From Amphibalanus amphitrite (taxonomy: Eukaryota; Arthropoda; Thecostraca; Balanomorpha; Balanidae), in contig NW_024881973.1 of assembly GCF_019059575.1 (NCBI RefSeq), positions 434,001 to 498,000 on the forward strand: 64,000 bases of DNA, given 5' to 3'. Positions within the stretch are counted from its first letter, which is position 1; the number at the start of each line of letters is the position of its first letter. The notes under the pieces were generated by a model. It ran no database searches. It saw nothing but the letters and a program-made list of their open reading frames with translations, and was not told where the DNA came from. Positions 10,808 through 23,559 of this stretch are shown in pieces. The translations under genes were made by a program, and so were the position numbers.

Positions 10808-12454
10808 TACACTGTAAAAAAATCTTACAAGCCCCTTGTAGGAAAACCGCTGGCGCAAAAATGAGCATGCAGCGACGTGTAAAAATCGCCTCATATTTAG
10901 CTAGTAAGAGGGTACAAGTTTGTTTCGTTAGTAAATGACAAGCCTTCGCCTGATAAACCGAGCACCCCCGTGTCAGCCCCTCGTTTCGTTATTCGGTACC
11001 TCGTTTGAAAACGAGGGCAAAACCAGCAGATCGGTACGCCGATTAGGCTCCTTAGCAGGACTCGCCTGGTAACCCAACCAGCTAGCGCCTGCTATTGCTG
11101 CCCAGTAGTAATACTAGCTCAATTGCGTCACCCCCCCCCCTCCTTCTCCCCAGTCGCCCCTCCCATGGTGGACGACCCGGCCAACGACAGCCACGACAGC
11201 ATGCCAACCACGTTACAAAAAAAAATACACAAAAATAACGTTTATTTCTTATTAGCATACGATGCAAAATATATAAATATATACATATTACAATATCATA
11301 GTGGAGTGGTGCAAAAGCTGATTCGAGTCACCACCAATAACATTCACAAAATAATACGGTTGCATGAGACACGATCGGGCACTTCCACGGGCTCTGACGC
11401 AACGGCACTTAACCCAGGCGAGTGAGCAAGTTGATCCTGCCATGTCAGGTACATTGTGCACTGTGCAGTCCATCAAATATTTGCCATACTTTGCAGATTC
11501 AAGCAAGTATTTTTTCTGGGCGAGGCTTACCAACAGAAATATCGCTGGCTTCCGGTATACCTTCATGCCTCAGTCTCCCACAACTTTGAGCAACACTGCA
11601 AACAGAAAAGAGAATTAACTGCCGATTTTAAAATATCAGTGAGGATGGCTTTATTATATACATCAACTGACTTTTGTATAAGATAAATCAATGTGAGGCA
11701 ATATCTGTACCTTACACATTTGGAAAAAAGGCTAGACAGCAACTGAAAGGAAGTCCGTCTTCCAATAGTCGGAATTCAAACGAAACAGTGGCCCACAACG
11801 GTCAAGGGGTGAATTCTATGACGCAACATGTGTTCAGAATATTACAAAATAAATAAAATGTCGCCCATTGCTACGTAAATATCATACAATATACACTGTA
11901 AAAAAATTCACTAGCTAATTTTGAAATTAGGCATTTTTTACGAGTGCCTCCCTTGCTCCTCGTTACAACATATATGGACATTAGTAGTCAGAGCCATGCA
12001 CGTTAACAATGCCGCTTGTGGAACAAATGCCTACGAGCGAGAACATGTTCAGGAACCTAATTTTGCGCAGTGTTAATGAACTACGCACAGCCTCACAGTG
12101 TTACCCGCCGTTGGCTTGTTCTCGGCCAGTTTTTAGTGTGTCCCTCAATTAGGTCATTTCGCTATTAGCTCAGCTGACGAGGCCCCGGCTGGCACCTACT
12201 AAACGGATAACCTTGCGTGCAACCCCGCTTGTTGTCACGAACGCCTGCAGCTGGTAAACGTGCTGGCAAGCTTGCGCGGTAAGCGGCTTCGGATGGCTAT
12301 GAGGATGTGCCTCATAGCTATCCTCGTCGCATGTTACAACCTAGGAGTCTGTGGCTGCTTTCAGAAGGAGTCCCCCCCCCCGCTTCCGGGAGCCGGCGTC
12401 CATTTTGTGTTGCGTCGCCATTGCTGTGTGTGTCTGCCCAACTGCTCTTTGGCT

Positions 12455-12992
12455 CAGGCCCATGTCACTCCACTTTTGATGACATCATATGGGGGCCTCA
12501 GGACAATAATGGCGCGGCGCGCCACAATCGCTTCAAAGCTACTTGCCAACAGTTGCCATTTTTGAAAATATTATTTTGAAATAAAGTTCCAAGTAATAAA
12601 AATATTGTAATAAAGTTGTTGAATAAATCGATACCATATCTAAAAACTTACTGAAAAATGATTTATTCATAGTAAAAATATAAGCTCGATGCATTTTTAC
12701 GTTGCTTTCCTGCAACTGCAGAGGGTTTTTAAATCGTCCATATCTTCAAAACCGGCCATTTCTTAGCATATTGCTGCTCTTTTTTATCGCTAGAAAATTA
12801 GTTGGACTTTCCAATGACATCAATGGTTGAGCGATATATGTAGAGTGTCACCAACAATCTTCAAATGAAATTAGTCATTTTTACGTTGTAAAGGAATGGA
12901 GTACCCCTTTCGAGCATCAGGGGTGACGTCACTCAGGATCTGTCTCTGATTGGTCGGCGGGGGAGTGACTGTACCTTCTATAGATGGCCTTG
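12455..12992. mobile_element. hAT-type MITE inside C copy 1
   Basis: C copy 2 lacks this block. Its edges are CAGGCCCAT and ATGGCCTTG (imperfect inverted repeats). The flanks are a perfect 8-bp duplication, CTTTGGCT, at 12,447-12,454 and 12,993-13,000. C copy 2 has a single CTTTGGCT at the same point, which is the empty site. It is non-coding. Confidence 0.8.
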
Positions 12993-13447
12993 CTTTGGCT
13001 TGATTGAAGGTGAGGCATCTTGTATCATTTGCTGTGTGCTCAACAAAAAGGTTGTCCATTTGTAAACAAAAGTTATTATGTTGTTGAGTTCTTAGAAGAT
13101 GTATAGTATCGCATAATGTTGCCCGTCGTTGGCAGAAGTGCGCCGGTATCGTCTATCCAAGTCAGAATAGCTATATGTTTGGGACTTAAGCTAGCTTGTG
13201 GCAGGAGTCTATCACTTTATTTAACTTTAATTTAATCATTTTCCAGATTGGTATGCCTTATGATAATAATAATGTTAATATTCGTTTTTTTTCACCCATT
13301 ACAGACTTCTCTGGTGAAGAATGGGGCCATGTATATGTCCTGGCCTACCTGCACCCCGCGACTGCCGCCGATGCAGAGCTAATGAAAAAATCACAAATGT
13401 TTGATGGTGGTTATTTAAGAAACCTTATTGAAAATTATTCAGTTAGC

Positions 13448-13511
<64 letters not shown>

Positions 13512-13512
13512 A
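13448..13512. repeat. (TTG)n microsatellite in C copy 1
   Basis: About 21 TTG units. The same position in the other C copies holds about 10 units (15,249-15,279) and, on the opposite strand, runs at 16,307-16,369 and 19,915-19,986. The poly-Val/poly-Cys reading frames here are translations of the repeat. Confidence 0.95.
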
Positions 13513-14242
13513 AAGTTATAGTTATTGTCCTGGCGTTGTTATTGTTCTCGTTCTCGTTCTCGTGCCCGAATAAATGTGCTGCAGCGCTACTCAGTCTGTT
13601 TACTTGCGGGTGGCGGTCGAGAGTCGGGGGCACTGGTCGACGGAATTCCGTCGACGGAATTCCGTCGACCGTGCCTCGACCCCGAAGACCAGTAGTGGTA
13701 CTAGTTAACAAGTGCCACTACTGGCCTTGAGCTAGTACCATTACTAGCCTTGGGGGCTAGTACCATTACTGGGTATGGATTAGTAGGCAGTGGCTAGTTA
13801 CCTTACCAGGCAGGGGCTGTTATGACACCTAGTAGACGCACTACCCACGCTATTTACGTGCGTATTGTCAAACTAGGTGGAGCACGGTGGTCGTATGCAT
13901 ACGAGGCACAGCCTTGTCGAACAAGCTTGTTACTCGGCAACTAGCCTAAAATTAGCCAAATTTACACGCTCCTGCAATGTTATTTTTGCGCTGAGAATTC
14001 CTCTACGAGGGGCTTGTAAGTTTTTTTTTTACAGTGTAACGTCCCTTCGAAATATCCCAGTCCGAGAACTTCACAACGCACCGTGCCACAACACAACCGC
14101 ACCAACCGCCGGCAGCCGCAGAACTGAGCGATGGCGGCCGGAAATGACGGCCTCGCCGGAAGTGAAGGACGCGTTTTAGAAGCAGTCTCAGACTCGTCGC
14201 TGCTCACCGTACACTGTAAAAAAAACTTACAAGCCCCTCGTA

Positions 14243-15805
14243 CACTGTAAAAAAAAATTCACTAGCTAATTTTGAAATTAGGCATTTTTTACGAGTGCCT
14301 CCCTTGCTCCTCGTTACAACATATATGGACATTAGTAGTCAGAGCCATGCACGTTAACAATGCCGCTTGTGGAACAAATGCCTACGAGCGAGAACATGTT
14401 CAGGAACCTAATTTTGCGCAGTGTTAATGAACTACGCACAGCCTCACAGTGTTACCCGCCGTTGGCTTGTTCTCGGCCAGTTTTTAGCGTGTCCCTCAAT
14501 TAGGTCATTTCGCTATTAGCTCAGCTGACGAGGCCCCGGCTGGCACCTACTAAACGGATAACCTTGCGTGCAACCCCGCTTGTTGTCACGAACGCCTGCA
14601 GCTGGTAAACGTGCTGGCAAGCTTGCGTGGTAAGCGGCTTCGGATGGCTATGAGGATGTGCCTCATAGCTATCCTCGTCGCATGTTACAACCTAGGAGTC
14701 TGTGGCTGCTTTCAGAAGGAGTCCCTCCCCCCGCTTCCGGGAGCCGGCGTCCATTTTGTGTTGCGTCGCCATTGCTGTGTGTGTCTGCCCAACTGCTCTT
14801 TGGCTTGATTGAAGGTGAGGCATCTTGTATCATTTGCTGTGTGCTCAACAAAAAGTTTGTCCATTTGTAAACAAAGGTTATTATGTTGTTGAGCTTCTTA
14901 GAAGATGTATAGTATCGCATAATGTTGCCCGTCGTTGGCAGAAGTGCGCCGGTATATCGTCTATCCAAGTCAGAATAGCTATATGTTTGGGACTTAAGCT
15001 AGCTTGTGGCAGGAATATATCACTTTCTTCAACTTTAATTTAATCATTTTCCAGATTGGTATGCCTTATGATAATAAAAATGTTAATATTCGTTTTTTCA
15101 CCCATTACAGACTTCTCTGGTGAAGAATGGGGCCATGTATGTCCTGGCCTACCTGCACCCCGCGACTGCCGCCGGTGCAGAGCTAATGAAAAAATCACAA
15201 ATGTTTGATGGTGGTTATTTAAGAAACCTTATTGAAAATTATTCAGTTAGTTGTTGTTGTTGTTGTTGTTGTTGTTGTTAAAGTTATAGTTATTGTCCTG
15301 GCGTTGTTATTGTTCTCGTTCTCGTTCTCGTGCCCGAATAAATGTGCTGCAGCGCTACTCAGTCTGTTTACTTGCGGGTGGCGGTCGAGAGTCGGGGGCA
15401 CTGGTCGACGGAATTCCGTCGACGGAATTCCGTCGACCGTGCCTCGACCCCGAAGGCCAGTAGTGGTACTAGTTAACTAGTGCCAGTACTGGCCTTGAGC
15501 TAGTACCATTACTAGCCTTGAAGGCTAGTACCATTACTGGGTATGGATTAGTAGGCAGTGGCTAGTTACCTTACCAGGCAGGGGCTGTTATGACACCTAG
15601 TAGACGCACTACCCACGCTATTTACGTGCGTGTTGTCAAACTAGGTGGAGCACGGTGATCGTATGCATACGAGGCACAGCCTTGTCGAACAAGCTTGTTA
15701 CTCGGCAACTAGCCTAAAATTAGCCAAATTTACACGCTCCTGCAATGTTATTTTTGCGCTGAGAATTCCTCTACGAGGGGCTTGAAAGTTTTTTTTTTTA
15801 CAGTG
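14243..15805. mobile_element. CACTGTAAAAAA element C, copy 2 (+), nested in copy 3
   Basis: A 1.56-kb full-length copy flanked by TA at 14,241-14,242 and 15,806-15,807. It lacks the hAT-type block seen in copy 1 and has the shortest (TTG)n run of the four copies. It lies inside the terminal region of copy 3. Confidence 0.9.
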
Positions 15806-16319
15806 TAGAGGAATTCTCAGCGCAAAAATAACATTGCAGGAGCGTGTAAATTTGGCTAATTTTAGGCTAGTTGCCGAGTGACAAGCTTGTTCGACAAGGC
15901 TGTGCCTCGTATGCATACGACCACCGTGCTCCACCTAGTTTGACAACACGCACGTAAATAGCGTGGGTAGTGCGTCTACTAGGTGTCATAATAGCCCCTG
16001 CCTGGTAAGGTAACTAGCCACTGCCTACTAATCCATACCCAGTAATTGTACTAGCCCCCAAGGCTAGTAGTGGTACTAGCTCAAGGCAAGTAGTGGCACT
16101 AGTTAACTAGTACCACTACTGGCCTTCGGGGTCGAGGCACTGGGTCGACGGAATTCCGTCGACGGAATTCCGTCGACCAGTGCCCCCGACTCTCGACCGC
16201 CACCCGCAAGTAAACAGACTGAGTAGCGCTGCAGCACATTTATTCGGACACGAGAACGAGAACGAGAACAATAACAACGCCAGGGCAATAACTATAACTT
16301 TAACAATAACAACAACAGC

Positions 16320-16366
<47 letters not shown>

Positions 16367-16643
16367 CTAACTGAATAATTTGCAATCAGGTTTCTTAAAT
16401 AGCCACCATCAAACATTTGTGATTTTTTCATTAGCTCTGCACCGGCGGCAGTCGCGGGGTGAAGGTAGGCCAGGACATACGAGTATGTACATGGCCCCAT
16501 TCTTTACCAGAGAAGTCTGTAATGGGTGAAAAAAAATATTAACATTATTATTATCATAAGGCATACCAATCTGGAAAATGATTAAATTAAAGTTGAATAA
16601 AGTGATATATTCCTGCCACAAGCTAGCGTAAGTCCCAAACATA

Positions 16644-18620
16644 CACTGTAAAAAATATTGACGAGCTATGTGTTAAAACAAGGGTCTCGAAACAGTCACC
16701 AGGTTGTCAATGCTTCCGGTACCTACCACTTGACTAGTTACCGCTTAGTTAGCTTACAGGCTGAGAACTATCCAGATCGTTATGATCCGGTATTGTAATG
16801 ATACCCTAGGTGTACCTTTGTTTTGAAGTGCTGAATTAACTATCAAGGTTGTTTGACGTTTGTTTTCGCCTCAATCCGAAACGAGGAAGACCCTCATCAA
16901 ATTATTAGGTGAAAGCCAGCCTCAGGATGATCAAAATACTAGGGGTAGTTTTGTCATAGTAATCTGTGAAGGTTGAGGAACAAGCCGTAGCAATGCACTC
17001 GTCACTAAACCAGCCTGAGATTATTCGCCAGGTAGCGGCTGCGTTTCCCTACTTGCTGAATCATGTTAGCAACTTTCCATTTCCAGACACTTTTTACGGC
17101 AAATAAATTGTTGGGTTATTTGGAAGGTGAATGACAATTTTATTTCTATAAGTCAATACATTTGTATTTCCGATTGCCCTAAAACTTTTTTTTAATCGTT
17201 TGCGGTAGGTTTTTATTGTTCGCAATAAAGTTGCGCACCTGTGAATCCTTCACTTAATGCGTTCCCGGCTTCCCGGCGCCAGCTGTTGCGCTGTGCCGTG
17301 CCGCGTTCGGTCGGGGGTGCGCGAGTCTGTGCAGTGCGAGTGTTTATCACTGGGCAAACCTGTATCGTTTCCATTTGTGCAGTGTCTAGTTATGAAGAAT
17401 TGCTTGCCGATATATGACCTGCAGTGATCGACGTTCTGATTCAATAACTTGCCATAAGCCATTATTCTCAACCAAATCGCGCAGAGACGTTTGCAAAGTT
17501 GTCGAGGGGGGGGGGGGGGCGAAACAAGAGCGATTTTAAATGAATTGCTCTCCATGCAGTGCAATAGGACTTAGGTTTAATTTTTCGAAAGTTGTGGAGC
17601 CGCCCCCGGTGTCCGGCCTGGCCAACTCTCTCAAGAACCGACAGCTAACGGAACACTGAAGTTTCACTACGACGATTTCCGCCAAAGTTATGAAGAAAGG
17701 GCAAGTGCAAGAAGTACAAAACTTCTCTTGGTAATCAAAACTTAGGTTTGGCAAATTCCAAACCCTAAGTCACTACAACTGTGGATATAAATAAGCTGGT
17801 TATTGACGGCCAAGCTCTGGCCAATCTGAGGTTCAGACCTATCATCAAGTTCATGAGGCAGCTGCGGTTGGGCGGCTCACGGGCTCCACTGCATAGGCTC
17901 AGACAGGTACTCTACAAAATGTCGTCTGTGTTCTTAGGTTCAGATCTATCGATAGGTATGTGCATGCTTCTGATTCGATTGATAACTGTAAACGGGCGCT
18001 GGAAGTGAAAGATTCGCTTGATATACGAAAGGTGCATTGCAAGAAAGCATATTATTTCAGAAATACACTTTCATTTTATCTTGAGCGTTTTTGGAATGGG
18101 CCGGATGAATTCGTCATCAAACTGTTAAGGGATTTCGTTTGAAGACCACCGATATTTAATAATATGATGGTCTTCAAACGAATTCGCTGGCAAATTCGTT
18201 GACTGGATTGGGCGACGTAGGATCTGCTGGTCATCTGACTATGGGTTGAGCAATACGTTAGTTTTGACCTAGTTTGAGCTTCATTCGTTAAGTAGGAACA
18301 AGACGATGCTTCTTTTGAGCATCGTCACTAAACAAGCCGCCCTCGTTTTGACATTGTTTTTCGTTATTATTGTTACTAGGTACTTTGTTATCATACACAG
18401 CATTAACGAGGACCTGCTTCCAAAACAAGGCAGAAACGCTCCAGCTATTTTTGGGACGTGGTAAAAACTAACCGACACCTGGTAACTGTCATCTGACGAA
18501 CACAAAACAAGCTAGGGGCTCGCAGCGTGTGTCAAAAGTAGGATGCAAAACTAGTCTGTACCCCCGACATTTAGCGTTGAGAATCATTTGACGAGGGGCT
18601 AGTCAATATTTTTTACAGTG
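16644..18620. mobile_element. CACTGTAAAAAA element D, nested in C copy 3
   Basis: The inverted ends are CACTGTAAAAAATATTGAC, identical for 19 bases, and the flanks are TA. Inside the tips it shares the TAGCCCCTCGT motif with family C, so the two are related, but the interiors do not match. A poly-G run lies at 17,508-17,519. No protein domain was recognised. Confidence 0.85.
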
Positions 18621-19384
18621 TATAGCTATTCTGACTTGGATAGACGATACCGGCGCACTTCTGCCACGCGGGCAACATTATGCGATACTATATACATCTT
18701 CTAAGAAGCTCAACAACATAATAACTTTTATTTACAAATGGACATCCTTTTTGTTGAGCACACAGCAAATGATAGGTACAAGATGCCTCACCTTCAATCA
18801 AGCCAAAGAGCAGTTGGGCAGACACACACAGTAATGGCGACGCAACACAAAATGGACGCCGGCTCCCGGATGCGGGGGGGACTCCTTCTGAAAGCAGCCA
18901 CAGACTCCTAGGTTGTAACATGCGACAAGGATAGCTATGAGGCACATCCTCATAGCCATCCGAAGCCGCTTACCACGCAAGCTTACCAGCACGTTTACCA
19001 GCTGCAGGCGTTCGTGACAACAAGCGGGGTTGCACGCAAGGTTATCCGTTTAGTAGGTGCCAGCCGGGGCCTCGTCAGCTGAGCTAATAGCAAAATGACC
19101 TAATTGAGGGACACGCCAAAAACTGGCCGAGAACAAGCCAACGGCGGGTAACACTGTGAGGCTGTGCGTAGTTCATTAACATTGCGCAAAATTAGGCTCC
19201 TGAACATGCTCTCGCTCGTAGGCATTTGTTCCACAAAGGGCATTGTTAACGTGCATGGCTCTGACAACTAATGTCCATATATGTTGTAACGAGGTGCAAG
19301 GGAGGCACTCGTAAAAAATGCCTAATTTCAAAATTAGCTAGTGAATTTTTTTTTTACAGTGTAGCAGGGATTTATGAGGCACTA

Positions 19385-19918
19385 TACTGTAAAAAAAAAA
19401 ACTTACAAGCCCCTCGTAGAGGAATTCTCAGCGCAAAAATAACATTGCAGGAGCGTGTAAATTTGGCTAATTTTAGGCTAGTTGCCGAGTAACAAGCTTG
19501 TTCGACAAGGCTGTGCCTCGTATGCATACGACCACCGTGCTCCACCTAGTTTGACAACACGCACGTAAATAGCGTGGGTAGTGCGTCTACTAGGTGTCAT
19601 AATAGCCCCTGCCTGGTAAGGTAACTAGCCACTGCCTACTAATCCATACCCAGTAATTGTACTAGCCCCCAAGGCTAGTAGTGGTACTAGCTCAAGGCCA
19701 GTAGTGGCACTAGTTAACTAGTACCACTACTGGCCTTCGGGGTCGAGGCACTGGGTCGACGGAATTCCGTCGACGGAATTCCGTCGACCAGTGCCCCCGA
19801 CTCTCGACCGCCACCCGCAAGTAAACAGACTGAGTAGCGCTGCAGCACATTTATTCGGGCACGAGAACGGGAACGAGAACAATAACAACGCCAGGACAAT
19901 AACTATAACTTTAACAAT

Positions 19919-19986
<68 letters not shown>

Positions 19987-22171
19987 CTAACTGAATAATT
20001 TGCAATCAGGTTTCTTAAATAACCACCATCAAACATTTGTGATTTTTCATTAGCTCTGCACCGGCGGCAGTCGCGGGTGAAGGTAGGCCAGGACATATGT
20101 ACATGGCCCCATTCTTTACCAGAGAAGTCTGTAATGGGTGAAAAAACGAATATTAACCCGCGCGGGGCTGGGGTCTTCAGCCGAACGCGCGGGGCTGGGG
20201 GGGGGTAAATTTTACCCCCCCTGTTATCTCCCGAACTAATGGTCCGATTTGGAAAATTCAAACGCCAATCGAAAGCTCTCATCACGAACTACTACAAACA
20301 TGTACTTAATTTAAAGTTTGAGGTCAAGGTCAAGGTCAGGTCAAGGGTACAAATTGCAAGTTTCTACAGTATCGGCCTTGCACCGTAGTTGCCGAAGAAT
20401 GGAGTCATGGACTGAGACTGATCGCCCAAAACGTGTTCTTAGGCTACCAAGACAATATTCGTTGCATACAATATCATTTAGAGGTCAAGGTCAAGGTCAG
20501 GTCAGGTCAGGTCAGGTCACCAAAAAACAAAATATAGAAAAGGGCATGTGCGACACATGTTTTATGGGTCATTTTACTCATAGAATTCAATAGGCACACT
20601 CAATAAGTGATATGGAACACCTCTGGATGAATTTCAGGTCGAGGTCAGGTCAAGGTCAGGTCAAGTGAGGTCAAATTTTGAAGTTGGTTGTTAAGGCCTA
20701 AAAAGGTGTCTATCTGATGCAGTTTTTCACGGCGAATCGAATGGTGCTATTTTTGTTTCCGTACGAGGTCTAGAACTTCCAAAAAAGTCATTTTTCAAAA
20801 ATTTTGTGTGTCGTGACGTCATAAAATTTTGAATAACTCCCACATTTTTGAACCGATTCTTCTAAAATTTGGTATGTAGGTGCACATAGACCACTTCTCT
20901 GACATATATTCCGGTTTTTTTCGATAGACTCAAAATTTTGGATTTTATAATGATTTTCCCCAAAAAATCAGTTTTTTGAAAAAAATTGGGCCAAAATCCA
21001 AAATTTTCAAAAAACCGAGATAGCCATTTGATAGACAAAGTAAAATTACGTATAACCTTTTTTTGTTACGTCTTGATTCCTTTAAAAATGAAGATGTTAG
21101 CGGCGTTTGAACTTTTGCCGTTTTTTAGGCGAAAATGGCGAACATGACGTCACTAAAACGTCAATTTCTCAAAAATTTTCCGACGGATTTCGCTCAAATT
21201 TTCAGGGAACGTGTCAAATTGATGTAAGAAAAGGTACTGAAAGTTTGGCGGCGCTGCGCGCCGCCGTTTTTGAGATATCGCAAAAATTCGCGAGGGGGGG
21301 TAAAATTTACCCCCCCAGCCCCGCGCGGGTTAACATTATTATTATCATAAGGCATACCAATCTGGAAAATGATTAAATTAAAGTTGAATAAAGTGATATA
21401 TTCCTGCCACAAGCTAGCTTACGTCCCAAACATATAGCTATTCTGACTTGGATAGACGATAACGGCGCACTTCTCCCAACGACGGGCAACATTATGCGAT
21501 ACTATACATCTTCTAAGAAGCTCAACAACATAATAACTTTTGTTTACAAATGGACAACCTTTTTGTTGAGCACACAGCAAATGATACAAGATGCCTCACC
21601 TTCAATCAAGCCAAAGAGCAGTTGGGCAGACACACACAGTAATGGCGACGCAACACAAAATGGACGCCGGCTCCCGGATGCGGAGGGGGGGGACTCCTTC
21701 TGAAAGCAGCCACAGACTCCTAGGTTGTAACATGCGACGAGGATAGCTATGAGGCACATCCTCATAGCCATCCGAAGCCGCTTACCACGCAAGCTTACCA
21801 GCACGTTTACCAGCTGCAGGCGTTCGTGACAACAAGCGGGGTTGCATGCAAGGTTATCCGTTTAGTAGGTGCCAGCCGGGGCCTCGTCAGCTGAGCTAAT
21901 AGCAAAATGACCTAATTGAGGGACACGCCAAAAACTGGCCGAGAACAAGCCAACGGCGGGTAACACTGTGAGGCTGTGCGTAGTTCATTAACATTGCGCA
22001 AAATTAGGTTCCCGAACATGCTCTCGCTCGTAGGCATTTGTTCCACAAAGGGCATTGTTAACGTGCATGGTTCTGACTACTAATGTCCATATATGTTGTA
22101 ACGAGGTGCAAGGGAGGCACTCGTAAAAAATGCCTAATTTCAAAATTAGCTAGTGAATTTTTTTTACAGTG
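19385..22171. mobile_element. CACTGTAAAAAA element C, copy 4 (-), with a TTAA element inside
   Basis: The left tip reads TACTGTAAAA (one change from CACTGT) at 19,385; the right tip ends ACAGTG at 22,171; the flanks are TA. It is interrupted at 20,157-21,329 by a family E TTAA element. It contains the longest CAA/TTG run (19,915-19,986). Confidence 0.85.
20157..21329. mobile_element. TTAA-type (piggyBac-like) MITE, family E copy 1
   Basis: The flanks are TTAA at 20,153-20,156 and 21,330-21,333; C copy 3 has one TTAA at the same point. The ends are CCCGCGCGGGGCTGGGG, with a TAAATTTTA-type palindrome between G- and C-runs. The left end carries a partial duplication of the tip (CGCGCGGGGCTGGGG occurs twice). 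The interior has AGGTCA runs (20,325-20,345; 20,483-20,520) and TGACGTCA-type sites. It is nearly identical in reverse to 30,177-31,352. Confidence 0.9.
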
Positions 22172-22278
22172 TACCGAATCAAAGTCGTTTCGCCTCATGC
22201 GGCAACACGAAAACCCTACCATGACTAGTCCGATGATGAGTTTCCGACTAGGTGGCGTGTGCGCAGGATTATATTTAA

Positions 22279-23453
22279 CCTTCGCCCCAGTGGGGGGGGG
22301 GGCATATGTTACCACCCTGTCGCGTTTTTTTCGTATAAATAAAAAACCGCGGCGCGTAGCGCCGCGCCGCTTGGGGTAGCTTTTGGTACATCAATTTTGG
22401 ACAATGTGTGAAATTTTTGACCCCAGGTCATGTCAGGTCAGGTCACCAGGTCAAGTTAACTGACCAAGCCTAAAAAAAAGTTTGCAATCATGTCCAGCCT
22501 GCAGTGTTTGTCAGAGAGGTTTCAAACTTGGTGGATTGCATGATGTTATGGGTGCCTACAATTTGTATATCTCGGATTTTTTATATGCGTGACCTAAGGT
22601 CAGGTCAGTGGCGTGACCTTTCCATTATAAGTCAATGGAGAAAAACGAAAATGCCTCTAGATCCGTGTGTACGCATAGGAACAGTCCAAATATTTCAGGA
22701 TAACAATGATTTGGACCACCCGTGACGACCAAGGTGTCTTTTTTGCTGATAGCCTCTTGAAAGGTCATCCGAGGTCATTTGAGGCTACAAACAGTTTTTT
22801 GCCAATAACTCTCGATTGGAAAGAGATAGAACGCTGGGGTTGGCCTCATTGTGTTTGTCTTGCCGAGACGCATCGACTGATATGCAACATGACCTTTTCC
22901 GGTCAGGTCATGACCTTGACCTGAGGTCAAATTTTGAAGTTGACCTTTCAAGGTCAAATTATAGTTCATTCGACGCGTCTCGGCGAGAGGAACACGATTC
23001 TGGCACTATAAATGACCTAGCCTTTTTTAGTCAAAAGTTATTGTCGAAAAACACTTTTCTTAAAAACAGCTATTTTTGGAGTTTTTGCCCTCTGGAGGCT
23101 AAACCGTTGAACTGAGGTCATTTTTGATAATGACCTTATCAAAAGAAGAGTTCAAAAGCTATCGATTGCTTTTCCCAGCGTTTTTCTAGCTATCATAGTT
23201 CCTGAGATAATGGCATGTTTTCTGAAAAATATAATGACAATTCGCAAATTTTGACCTTTGATGACCTCTGGTGACCCCAATATTGCTCTAAGATGAAAAA
23301 TGACTGAATACTTTCAAACGTACGCATCAAGAGCTATCGACTGCTTTTTACCGCGTCTTTCTAGCTCTCTTAGTTTTTGAGTTAGAGGTGGGTGGTAACA
23401 TATGCCCCCCCTCACTAGGGCGAAGTTGGCGGAGACCGCCACTGGGGCGCGGG
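22279..23453. mobile_element. TTAA-type (piggyBac-like) MITE, family VI
   Basis: The flanks are TTAA at 22,275-22,278 and 23,454-23,457. The ends are CCTTCGCCCCAGTGGGG and the complement of CCCGCGCCCCAGTGG. The left hairpin has a GGCATATGTTACC core. It holds the CCATTATAAGTCAATGG block at about 22,621 and many AGGTCA/TGACC motifs. It is non-coding and lies in element N's own sequence. Confidence 0.85.
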
Positions 23454-23559
23454 TTAAAGCACGTGCAGGGCGGTGCCTCATTAGCCGACATAATAATGAT
23501 ATGACACGATAATGAAACACGCATGTAACTAGCATGCAACAAGCTTCTGGCGGATTTAA

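Larger units (their letters stand above)
11894..14036. mobile_element. CACTGTAAAAAA element C, copy 1 (+)
   Basis: It runs from CACTGTAAAAAAATTCAC to the complement of CACTGTAAAAAAAAAACTTAC and is flanked by TA on both sides. It matches 14,243-15,805 (same direction) and the reversed copies at 14,212-19,361 and 19,385-22,171. It contains a (TTG)n run, a GTCGACGGAATTC palindrome array and a 538-bp insertion. No transposase is present, and the apparent small proteins are not conserved. Confidence 0.85.
14212..19361. mobile_element. CACTGTAAAAAA element C, copy 3 (-), with two nested relatives
   Basis: It starts CACTGTAAAAAAAACTTAC at 14,212 and ends with the complement of CACTGTAAAAAAAAAATTCAC at 19,361, flanked by TA. 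It is cut by C copy 2 (14,243-15,805) only 31 bases from its end, and by element D (16,644-18,620). At each cut the sequence resumes exactly after a TA. The single-copy sequences in C copies 1 and 4 show both empty sites. At 16,537-16,556 it also holds the uninterrupted AATATTAACATTATT site that is occupied in copy 4. Confidence 0.85.

Noticed and set aside
13196-13513. Poly-cysteine/poly-valine reading frames
   Set aside because: They translate the (TTG)n microsatellite and recur in each C copy with the repeat.
15232-15480. Small frames of the C elements, such as one reading MRMCLIAILVACYNLGVCGCF at about 12,300, 14,650, 18,950 and 21,760
   Set aside because: They shift or break between copies and have no family signature; the elements look non-autonomous.
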